8,295 bases of DNA from an uncultured beta proteobacterium. GTDB taxonomy: Bacteria; Pseudomonadota; Gammaproteobacteria; Burkholderiales; Burkholderiaceae_B. A program made the position numbers and the translations under genes. The notes beneath the pieces were generated by a model, which was not told the DNA's origin, searched no databases, and saw nothing but the letters and a program-made list of their open reading frames with translations. Location of the stretch: contig CAIYWO010000119.1 in NCBI GenBank assembly GCA_903929925.1, forward strand, positions 1-8,295. Direction: 5' to 3'. Numbering within the stretch: position 1 is the first letter of the stretch; each line of letters begins with the position of its first letter. This document shows, one piece after another, positions 1-5,693 of this stretch.

Positions 1-111
1 CACTTCGTTCGCACCCACAAAACTTCTGGTGGCCATGCCAGCACGGCTTAGCGCTTTCTCTAACACCCAGCGAATGGCCTGGTCATCATCTACGATCCAG
101 ACAGGTTTCAT
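1..111 (-). CDS. ntrC: Nitrogen regulation response regulator NtrC, N-terminal fragment (cut by window edge)
   Basis: Only the first 37 codons are present; the gene runs off the left edge. The protein starts MKPVWIVDDDQAIRWVLEKA, which matches the opening of the NtrC (NR-I) receiver domain. The DDD run at residues 8-10 supplies the acidic Mg2+-binding pocket, and the IRWVLEKAL helix is highly characteristic of NtrC. The phosphorylated Asp, the AAA+ sigma54-activating domain and the Fis-type DNA-binding domain lie outside the window. The start overlaps the ntrB stop in an ATGA arrangement (4 bp), so translation is probably coupled to ntrB. By family knowledge, NtrC phosphorylated by NtrB activates sigma54 promoters under nitrogen limitation. 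The glnA control region at about 2700-2814 carries exactly the sites it would bind. Identification is confident despite the short fragment because of its position after ntrB. Confidence 0.93.
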   Translation of the reverse strand, partial: MKPVWIVDDDQAIRWVLEKALSRAGMATRSFVGANEV

Positions 112-1160
112 AACGACTCCATAGGTAGCATCAGGCGAAACTCGGTGCGTCCGGGTTTCGAGTCAAATTCAATTACGCCACCGTGTTGCTGAACGAAGTC
201 CTGCGCAAGGCTCAGGCCAAGGCCTGTGCCGCCGTCACGTCCGGTCACGAGTGGATGAAAAATCCTGTCTTGAATTGTCTCGGGCACACCCGGTCCGTTG
301 TCTGTTACCGATACGACAACGGCCATGCGATGTTGTTTATGTCGCAATAAAACTTGACGCGCGACTCGCGTTTTAATAGTGATGTGTGGCGATGCGATGT
401 GTGCAGAGCCCGTCAGGACCTGCGCAGCGTTTCGAACCACATTCAAAAGCGCTTGCATCAATCGCGCTGGGTCAGCACGAAACTCTGGCATCGAAGCATC
501 GTAGTCACGTTGTAGCGCGACGTGTCGAAACTCGGCACGCACAAGCGCGCACACACGTTCGCAGACCTCGTGGATATTGACCGACTGCCACTGCACAGGC
601 ATACGCTGGGGTGCCGCTAAACGATCCACCAACGCTTGAAGACGATCGGCCTCTGAAATAATGACCTGTGTGTATTCCTGCAGTGCTGGATCAGGCAGTT
701 CTGACTCGAGCAACTGTGCAGCCCCACGCAGACCACCAAGCGGATTCTTTACTTCATGGGCCAGATTGCGCAGCAGCTCGTGCTGAGTTTCGATTTCATC
801 AACCAAGCGAATGCTGCGATCGACCAGCACACGCTGTTCGATATCTTTCACCTCGATAAGGGCTGCCCAGGGACGACCAGTTAACGCGATAGACGTAACG
901 CCCACCTCAACCGAGTCTGTGCCACGCCGAGTCCGAGCAAATTGGCGACAATCATCGACATCACCCGCACAGGCTTGCCGGAAAGACTGCTCCAACGCAC
1001 TGTCACGCTCAAACAAATGGGCGGCCGGCAACCCAATCAGGGTACGCCGGGACCGCCCAAACATCACTTCCGCCGCCGCATTAGCCTCTGCGACTTCGCC
1101 GTTCGGGTTCAATAACAGAACCGTCGTGGCGAGTAGATCAAAGGCTTCAACGGAGTTCAT
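108..1160 (-). CDS. ntrB: Nitrogen regulation sensor histidine kinase NtrB (NR-II)
   Basis: A soluble 350-residue two-component kinase/phosphatase that sets the phosphorylation of NtrC, in known systems under control of PII protein. Visible parts: a PAS-like sensor domain at about residues 5-105 (LLLNPNGEVAEANAAAEVMFG); the dimerisation/phospho-acceptor H-box at about 128-150 with LAHEVKNPLGGLRGAAQLL, His135 being the likely phosphorylated residue; the N-box LLNVVRNAAQ at 238-247; the G1 box DNGPG at 287-291; and the G2 box GTGLGL at 311-316. NPLGGLRGAAQLL is typical of NtrB rather than of kinases in general. There is no membrane segment, as expected. Length is normal for the family. It lies 42 bp after glnA. 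That gap holds only short GC-rich inverted repeats (GGCC-TCCC-GGCC) without a T-run, so read-through from glnA is expected. No strong Shine-Dalgarno is seen before the ATG. Its stop overlaps ntrC. Also called glnL. Confidence 0.96.
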   Translation of the reverse strand: MNSVEAFDLLATTVLLLNPNGEVAEANAAAEVMFGRSRRTLIGLPAAHLFERDSALEQSFRQACAGDVDDCRQFARTRRGTDSVEVGVTSIALTGRPWAALIEVKDIEQRVLVDRSIRLVDEIETQHELLRNLAHEVKNPLGGLRGAAQLLESELPDPALQEYTQVIISEADRLQALVDRLAAPQRMPVQWQSVNIHEVCERVCALVRAEFRHVALQRDYDASMPEFRADPARLMQALLNVVRNAAQVLTGSAHIASPHITIKTRVARQVLLRHKQHRMAVVVSVTDNGPGVPETIQDRIFHPLVTGRDGGTGLGLSLAQDFVQQHGGVIEFDSKPGRTEFRLMLPMESL

Positions 1161-1202
1161 GGGTATCAGGCCGGGAGGCCCGACCCCAGATTTGTCGGCA
1201 GT

Positions 1203-2615
1203 TTAGAGGCTGTAGTAAAGGTCAAATTCAACAGGGTGCGTTGTCATACGAAGACGGTTGACTTCTTGCATCTTCAAATCAACGTACGCATCGAGCATCT
1301 CGTTAGTGAACACGCCACCACGGGTCAAGAACTCGCGGTCTTTGTTCAATTCCTCAAGCGCTTGCTCGAGCGAGCTGCACACTGTTGGGATCTTTGCATC
1401 CTCTTCAGGTGGCAAGTCGTACAAGTTCTTGTCTGCTGGATCGCCTGGGTGAATCTTATTCTGCACACCATCCAGACCTGCCATCATCAAGGCCGAGAAA
1501 GCCAAGTATGGGTTGGCCAGTGGATCTGGGAAGCGCGCTTCAATGCGGCGACCCTTGGGGTTTGCAACGTAAGGAATACGGATCGAAGCCGAACGGTTAC
1601 GTGCCGAGTAAGCAAGTTTCACAGGGGCTTCGTAATGTGGCACCAGACGCTTGTACGAGTTCGTACCTGGGTTGGTGATCGCATTCAGTGCACGTGCGTG
1701 CTTGATCACACCGCCGATGTAGTACAGCGCAAACTCAGACAGACCGGCATAACCGTTGCCAGCGAACAAGTTCTGACCGTCTTTCCAGATCGACTGGTGC
1801 ACGTGCATGCCCGAACCGTTGTCACCAACGATTGGCTTTGGCATGAAGGTTGCTGTCTTGCCGTAGGCATGTGCAACGTTGTGAATCGTGTACTTCATGA
1901 TCTGGTTCCAGTCTGCACGTGTAACGAGTGTGCTGAACTTGGTGCCGATTTCGAGCTGACCAGCGCCAGCGACTTCGTGGTGGTGCACTTCGACAGGGAT
2001 GCCGGCTTCTTCGAGCAACAAGCACATCTCTGAACGCATGTCTTGCATCGAGTCAACAGGAGGAACTGGGAAGTAGCCGCCTTTCACTTTAGGACGGTGA
2101 GCCAAGTTGCCACCTTCGAATTCCATGCCGGTTGACCATGAGCCCTCTTCGGACTTGATCTTGACGTGGCAGCCGGACATATCGTCGCCCCAGGTCACGC
2201 CGTCGAACACAAAAAACTCTGGTTCTGGGCCGAAATAAGCTGTGTCGCCCAGGCCGCTGGACTTCAGGTAGGCTTCAGCGCGTTTTGCCAATGAGCGTGG
2301 ATCGCGCTCGTAGCCTTTCATGTCTGAGGGCTCAACCACGTCGCAAGTCAGGATCATGGTTGACTCTTCACGGAATGGATCCATGTGTGCAGTTGCTGGA
2401 TCTGGAATCAACAGCATGTCTGAAGCTTCAATGCCTTTCCAACCAGCGATCGACGAACCGTCAAATGCGTGGCCGTCTTTGAATTTCTCTTCGCCCATTT
2501 GGCTGACAGGCACAGAGACGTGCTGCTCTTTGCCCATGGTGTCCGTAAAACGGAAGTCAACAAACTTGACTTCGTTTTCGGCAATCTTCTTCAGAACATC
2601 TTTAGAGGTGGTCAT
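1203..2615 (-). CDS. glnA: Type I glutamine synthetase
   Basis: Makes glutamine from glutamate, ammonia and ATP; in this family a cytosolic dodecamer and the main entry of ammonia under nitrogen limitation. The 470 residues match GSI length. Visible signatures: FDGSS (51-55), carrying the Asp that helps bind ammonium; the metal-binding FGPEPEFFVF (128-137); HHHEVAGAGQLEIG (211-224); the ATP/glutamate region GSGMHVHQS (267-275); the NPGTNSYKRLVPHYEAP segment (315-331), with the flap Glu at 329; and ARFPDP (360-365). NLYDLPPEE at 397-405 contains Tyr399, the adenylylation site of GSI-beta enzymes, so control by GlnE adenylyltransferase is likely. The ATG has a GGAG Shine-Dalgarno (2622-2625 on the complement) with 6-nt spacing. 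Expression is predicted from the sigma54/NtrC region just upstream with a leader of about 75 nt. First gene of glnA-ntrB-ntrC. Nothing in it looks broken. Confidence 0.98.
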   Translation of the reverse strand: MTTSKDVLKKIAENEVKFVDFRFTDTMGKEQHVSVPVSQMGEEKFKDGHAFDGSSIAGWKGIEASDMLLIPDPATAHMDPFREESTMILTCDVVEPSDMKGYERDPRSLAKRAEAYLKSSGLGDTAYFGPEPEFFVFDGVTWGDDMSGCHVKIKSEEGSWSTGMEFEGGNLAHRPKVKGGYFPVPPVDSMQDMRSEMCLLLEEAGIPVEVHHHEVAGAGQLEIGTKFSTLVTRADWNQIMKYTIHNVAHAYGKTATFMPKPIVGDNGSGMHVHQSIWKDGQNLFAGNGYAGLSEFALYYIGGVIKHARALNAITNPGTNSYKRLVPHYEAPVKLAYSARNRSASIRIPYVANPKGRRIEARFPDPLANPYLAFSALMMAGLDGVQNKIHPGDPADKNLYDLPPEEDAKIPTVCSSLEQALEELNKDREFLTRGGVFTNEMLDAYVDLKMQEVNRLRMTTHPVEFDLYYSL

Positions 2616-2687
2616 TATTGACTCCGGATATGAAATAGAAGGAATGACTGACTAATATTTTGGTTGGAACTAGCACGTAATTTTACC

Positions 2688-2700
2688 TTGAGAGACTCAA
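2688..2700. repeat. Short inverted repeat over the predicted glnA transcription start
   Basis: TTGAG-AGA-CTCAA, perfect 5-bp arms around a 3-bp centre. It sits directly downstream of the -12 element and covers the +1 position predicted at about 2690. Because only part of it would be transcribed, an RNA hairpin is unlikely; a protein-binding site is possible. The arms are short and it may be chance. Confidence 0.3.
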
Positions 2701-2701
2701 A

Positions 2702-2717
2702 GCAATTTCTGTGCCAA
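2702..2717 (-). promoter_or_regulatory. Sigma54 (RpoN) promoter of the glnA operon
   Basis: Read on the minus strand, the sequence is TTGGCACAGAAATTGC. It matches the -24/-12 consensus TGGCAC-N5-TTGC, with the invariant GG (2715-2714) and GC (2703-2702) exactly 10 bp apart. The transcription start would fall near 2690, giving a glnA leader of about 75 nt. Together with the two upstream NtrC-type sites, this is the classic arrangement for a nitrogen-regulated glnA promoter. I did not find a convincing sigma70 promoter in the same gap, though a weak one cannot be excluded. Confidence 0.9.
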
Positions 2718-2724
2718 CAGTAAC

Positions 2725-2751
2725 GGGCTGAAATAGCCCTGTAGCGGGGCT
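2725..2751. repeat. Three-arm inverted repeat between enhancer and promoter; terminator-like on the plus strand
   Basis: The arms GGGCT (2725-2729), AGCCC (2735-2739) and GGGCT (2747-2751) allow two mutually exclusive hairpins. The second (AGCCCTG-TAG-CGGGGCT, with one G-T pair) is followed on the plus strand by TTTATTT, which resembles a factor-independent terminator. No plus-strand gene ends here. On the minus strand, the direction of hemW and glnA, the hairpin is followed only by ATTTC, so it would be a poor terminator for hemW. It may act weakly on hemW read-through, block antisense transcription, or be incidental. Confidence 0.3.
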
Positions 2752-2754
2752 TTT

Positions 2755-2777
2755 ATTTGCACTAATTTAGTGCAAAT
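2755..2777. promoter_or_regulatory. NtrC enhancer site 1 (proximal)
   Basis: A 23-bp perfect palindrome: 11-bp arms around a central T at 2766. Its core TGCACTAATTTAGTGCA fits the NtrC consensus (TGCAC-N7-GTGCA, with preferred inner bases A/T-rich). The centre lies about 76 bp upstream of the predicted glnA start, so it is placed to deliver NtrC by looping to the sigma54 promoter at 2702-2717. The length of perfect symmetry suggests a strong site. Confidence 0.85.
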
Positions 2778-2799
2778 GCGCACGAAATGGGATTTTTAT

Positions 2800-2814
2800 G
2801 CACTTAATTAGTGC
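2800..2814. promoter_or_regulatory. NtrC enhancer site 2 (distal), overlapping the hemW stop
   Basis: GCACT-N5-AGTGC, perfect 5-bp arms with an A/T-rich centre (TAATT), the same form as site 1. Its centre (2807) is 41 bp from that of site 1, close to four helical turns, so two NtrC dimers would sit on the same face of the DNA. Its last base is the first coordinate of the hemW stop codon (2814-2816), so the element is wedged against the end of hemW. Confidence 0.75.
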
Positions 2815-4046
2815 TATGACAGGAAAACGCCCTGCAACTCATTCAGAAATCGCCAGCCAATTGGAGTGGCCTGATAACGAATTGACGAGTCGATTAAAAG
2901 CCCCTTCTGTGTGGCTTGTGTAAGCATACCCGCAAACCCAGCTGGCGCCTTACCGCAGCGCTCTGGATACAAGGAGGCCGGCACGCCCTCACGCAACCGC
3001 AAGGCATTGAGCATGAACTCGAACGGCAGCTCGCTGGGGTCTAGGGTGCGTGATTCAGCGATATGAGAGCCATCTCTTTGCAAAGCTGTCTGCATCCACA
3101 TGTCCGGACTGCGCGTCCTCGCTTCCCGCAGTATTTTGTCGGGAAACGACAGCTTGCCATGGGCGCCAGGGCCTAAGCCCAAATAATCCCCAAATTGCCA
3201 GTAGTTCAGGTTGTGTCTTGCCCGCGCACCTGCTTTAGCGAACGCCGAGACCTCATAGCGTTCAAGGCCGGACGCGCCACATAAGCGTTCAATGGCGTCC
3301 TCCATCTCGACGGCAAGGTCGTCCTCGGGCAACGCTGGCGGAAACTTCGCAAAGACCGTATTTGGCTCGATACTGAGCTGATACATCGACAAATGTTCAG
3401 TACCGAACGACAACGCTTCTCGCGCGTCTTGGATGGCCTCTTCTAAGGTCTGCTGGGGCAAGGCAAACATCAAATCCAAATTGACCCGCGCGACAGCACG
3501 TTGCGCCATCTCTATCGCCGCACGCGCTTGATCTGCATCATGGACTCGACCTAGCGCCATAAGTTGTCTGCTATCGAAGGACTGAATACCTAGCGAGATT
3601 CTGTTGACGCCGCTGCGGGCATATTCAAGTAGTCTATTCGCCTCGGCTGTACCTGGATTCGCCTCAATGGTGATTTCAGCATCTGGCCAAAGATTTAAAT
3701 GCGTGCGCAGCATGGACAGCAAGCGATCCATCGCATGCTCGCTCAACAAGCTAGGTGTGCCACCGCCAATAAAGACGGTATGCACCTGACGGCCCCACAC
3801 GCTTGGAAGCGCTTGCTCTAGGTCGGCCTGTAAGGCATCCAGATACTGATCTTCGGGCAGAACACTGGGTGCTTGATGCGAATTGAAATCGCAGTACGGG
3901 CACTTACGCACACACCAAGGTACGTGGATATAAACCGACAGGGGCGGCAAGGTGGTTAGCAGCGGCCCAGTCCCGGCAAGACCCGCGGTGCTCGCTACAA
4001 GTTTGCTCGTGGCTTGCTCAGCAACTATCGGGATGATGCGTGCCAT
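2814..4046 (-). CDS. hemW: Radical SAM heme chaperone HemW (HemN-like)
   Basis: A cytosolic radical-SAM protein of 410 residues. HemW proteins bind heme and are proposed to deliver it to respiratory enzymes; many are misannotated as oxygen-independent coproporphyrinogen oxidase. Visible: YIHVPWCVRKCPYCDF (39-54), with the iron-sulfur cysteines C45, C49 and C52 and Phe rather than Cys at 54. True HemN enzymes have a fourth Cys there, so HemW is favoured. Further on are the SAM-binding FIGGGTPS (92-99), NRISLGIQSFD (148-158), and the HNLNYW motif (278-283), which fits the HNxxYW heme-binding motif of HemW. A HemN C-terminal domain occupies roughly 300-400. About 32 extra residues precede the usual family start. 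No internal Met lies there, and the ATG overlaps the rdgB stop by one base (TAATG), which supports the upstream start and coupling to rdgB. Confidence 0.93.
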   Translation of the reverse strand: MARIIPIVAEQATSKLVASTAGLAGTGPLLTTLPPLSVYIHVPWCVRKCPYCDFNSHQAPSVLPEDQYLDALQADLEQALPSVWGRQVHTVFIGGGTPSLLSEHAMDRLLSMLRTHLNLWPDAEITIEANPGTAEANRLLEYARSGVNRISLGIQSFDSRQLMALGRVHDADQARAAIEMAQRAVARVNLDLMFALPQQTLEEAIQDAREALSFGTEHLSMYQLSIEPNTVFAKFPPALPEDDLAVEMEDAIERLCGASGLERYEVSAFAKAGARARHNLNYWQFGDYLGLGPGAHGKLSFPDKILREARTRSPDMWMQTALQRDGSHIAESRTLDPSELPFEFMLNALRLREGVPASLYPERCGKAPAGFAGMLTQATQKGLLIDSSIRYQATPIGWRFLNELQGVFLS

Positions 4047-4660
4047 TAAGCAAGCATCCCAGCTTGTCTGAGCTGCGCGACTAGTTCACGCATGGCCATG
4101 CCGCGATGACTGATGGCATTTTTTTTCTGGGGCGCGAGCTCGGCTACGCAACAGCCCTCTTCTTTTAAAAAGAAATAGGGATCGTAGCCAAAACCATTGT
4201 CGCCGCGGGCCTGATCCACGATTTCTCCATGCCAGTTAGCCTGCGCAATGACAGGCTGTGGGTCATCAGGGCGCGTGACAAGCACCAATACTGCCACGTA
4301 CCAGGCGCGTCGATCGGTCACGCCGCGCAAGACTGTCAATAGCTTTTCGTTGTTCGCTGCGTCCGACCGTGGTCCATCAAGCACTTGCGCAAAGCGCGCG
4401 GAATGCACGCCAGGTTCCCCGTCTAACGCATGCACGCACAGACCAGAGTCGTCTGCTAACGCAGGTAAGCCCGACAAAGCGCTTGCGTGCCTGGCCTTAG
4501 CGAGAGCGTTCTCAACGAACGTTGCGTGCGGCTCAGGCGCGTCGGGAATATTCAAACTCTTTTGCGAAATGAGCTTGACACCCAGTGGCGCAAAAAGTGC
4601 CTCGAACTCTTTGATTTTTCCGGCATTGCCTGAGGCCAACACAAGAGAGCTCAGCATCAT
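4046..4660 (-). CDS. rdgB: RdgB/HAM1-family XTP/dITP pyrophosphatase
   Basis: Hydrolyses non-canonical purine nucleoside triphosphates (dITP, XTP, ITP) to monophosphate and pyrophosphate, keeping them out of DNA and RNA; cytosolic and Mg2+-dependent. The 204 residues fit the family. Motifs: SGNAGK (10-15), the nucleotide-binding opening, with G where many members have N; LADDSGLCVHALDGEPGVHSARFA (68-91), with Asp71 the likely catalytic residue; GFGYDPYFF (156-164); and SHRGMAM (184-190). The first codons are ATG ATG. The Shine-Dalgarno (AGGAG) lies only 3 nt from the first ATG but 6 nt from the second, so the real start may be the second (203 residues). Either start overlaps the LysR stop and its ribosome site lies inside that gene, indicating coupling. 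The pairing with hemW, also seen in other proteobacteria, supports both calls. Confidence 0.95.
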   Translation of the reverse strand: MMLSSLVLASGNAGKIKEFEALFAPLGVKLISQKSLNIPDAPEPHATFVENALAKARHASALSGLPALADDSGLCVHALDGEPGVHSARFAQVLDGPRSDAANNEKLLTVLRGVTDRRAWYVAVLVLVTRPDDPQPVIAQANWHGEIVDQARGDNGFGYDPYFFLKEEGCCVAELAPQKKNAISHRGMAMRELVAQLRQAGMLA

Positions 4661-5577
4661 TCTCTCTCCTGTAAGTCTGCGGGGGGCACGTCTTCGATCA
4701 GCATATTGACTAGCTCACGTGCAAAGCCTGGCAATTGTTCGAGCTTGCGCACACAGATCTGCAATTTGCGATCGGCCCAGTCATCGGACAAGCGGACAAT
4801 CTTTATCTTCAGGCGCTGCGCATAACGTCTCGCCACTAACTCTGGGACCACACCGATACCCACGCCGGCCTCAATCATCCGGCACACAGCCTCAAAGCTG
4901 CCGACCTCCACCCTGAAACGAAACGGATGTCCAAGCTTATCGGCCGCCTGAATCAAAAACGCGTGAATGGCACTCCACTCAGACAAACCGACGTATTCAT
5001 AGCGCATCGTTTCAGCGAAGGCGACCTCCGTACGGTCACCGAAGGCATGGTCTTGCGATGTCACAAGGACGAGTCGATCCTTGCGATAAGGCAAGTACTC
5101 GAGTTCCGACGATTCTGGGCGACCTGCCACGATCCCAATGTCGGCCGAGCCTTCCGACACCGCTTTAATGACGAGATAACTCAGGCGTTCACGTAGCTCA
5201 ACGGTCACATCTGGGTGAGACGCCAGATACCGGCTCAAGACTGCGGGCATGAATTCCGTCATCGCGGTCGTGTTCGCCAGTACCCTCACCTGGCCTTTTA
5301 TGCCACGCGCATATTCGTGAATATCGCCGCGCAAGTGGTCAATTTGACGTAAAACCAGTCGGGCATGACGCAAAAACGCCTCCCCGGACGGAGTGAGTGT
5401 GACACCCTGACTATTTCGGTTAAATAGCCTAGTCCCAAAGTGGTCTTCGAGGTTTTTGACCCGATTGCTGGCGGCCGGAAGCGACAAATGCGACTTTTCC
5501 GCGCCGCGGGTCAGACTGCTCGCGTCCCCAATGTTGACGATAAGCTGCAAATCCGTCAGATCGAAGTGGTTTGCCAT
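4657..5577 (-). CDS. LysR-family transcriptional regulator
   Basis: A 306-residue LysR-type regulator. An N-terminal winged helix-turn-helix occupies about residues 5-65 (SLTRGAEKSHLSLPAASNRVKNLED, then FGTRLFNRNSQGVTLTPSGEAFL), followed by a linker helix (66-92). An effector-binding domain of the periplasmic-binding-protein type covers about 93-300, with ADIGIVAG at 145-152 and MIEAGVGIGVVPELVA at 234-249. It is divergent from the acyl-CoA dehydrogenase/MmgE-PrpD operon, the usual layout for a LysR protein and its target, so it probably controls that operon in response to a substrate or intermediate; the effector is not predictable. Oddly, it also leads the transcript that continues into rdgB (4-bp ATGA overlap) and hemW. 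No clear Shine-Dalgarno precedes its ATG, but the start fits the N-terminus of the family. Confidence 0.93.
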   Translation of the reverse strand: MANHFDLTDLQLIVNIGDASSLTRGAEKSHLSLPAASNRVKNLEDHFGTRLFNRNSQGVTLTPSGEAFLRHARLVLRQIDHLRGDIHEYARGIKGQVRVLANTTAMTEFMPAVLSRYLASHPDVTVELRERLSYLVIKAVSEGSADIGIVAGRPESSELEYLPYRKDRLVLVTSQDHAFGDRTEVAFAETMRYEYVGLSEWSAIHAFLIQAADKLGHPFRFRVEVGSFEAVCRMIEAGVGIGVVPELVARRYAQRLKIKIVRLSDDWADRKLQICVRKLEQLPGFARELVNMLIEDVPPADLQERE

Positions 5578-5693
5578 GGAATAGGTAGTCGCTTAAGCAT
5601 TCAAAAAGCCCGGGTTAACCAAACATCAATAGTCAGGCGGTCCGCGCTCGGGCACAGTAACGTTTTCGCCATACACGCCATCATAAGACAATC
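5578..5693. promoter_or_regulatory. Divergent control region between the LysR gene and the acyl-CoA dehydrogenase operon
   Basis: A 116-bp gap between two divergent starts that must hold both promoters. It is rich in small palindromes near the LysR gene: GCTTAAGC (5591-5598), CCCGGG (5609-5614) and GGTTAACC (5613-5620). I could not assign a convincing -35/-10 pair in either direction, and a GG-N10-GC sigma54 pattern was checked and is absent. Neither flanking start has a recognisable Shine-Dalgarno. Confidence 0.6.
5591..5609. promoter_or_regulatory. Candidate LysR-type box (T-N11-A)
   Basis: GCTT-N11-AAGC, perfect 4-bp arms with the T (5594) and A (5606) separated by 11 bases, the general LysR-regulator recognition form. 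It is 13 bp upstream of the LysR start and about 85-100 bp upstream of the dehydrogenase start. That suits autorepression plus activation of the divergent operon. Arms are short, so this is a candidate only. Confidence 0.4.

Noticed and set aside
1161..1202. Possible terminator between glnA and ntrB
   Set aside because: Only 4-bp GGCC/GGCC or CGGG/CCCG stems without a following T-run on the minus strand; too weak to call. Read-through into ntrB is the normal arrangement.
811..1206. Plus-strand open frame of 131 codons opposite ntrB
   Set aside because: Entirely antisense to conserved ntrB sequence, rich in Ser/Arg/Thr, no ribosome site or family resemblance.
1236..2033. A long open frame (265 codons) on the plus strand opposite glnA
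   Set aside because: It is antisense to an unmistakable glutamine synthetase, with no recognisable domain and an unnatural Trp/Cys/Val/His-rich composition; a shadow of the codon bias of glnA.
2814..4046. Annotation of the radical-SAM gene as oxygen-independent coproporphyrinogen oxidase (HemN)
   Set aside because: The cluster is CxxxCxxCxF, lacking the extra Cys of HemN, the protein is shorter than HemN, and it carries HNLNYW, the heme-binding motif type of HemW.
5650..5670. Possible sigma54 promoter before the acyl-CoA dehydrogenase (GGGCACAG...TTTTCGC)
   Set aside because: The required GG-N10-GC spacing is not met: ten bases after the GG comes TT, not GC.
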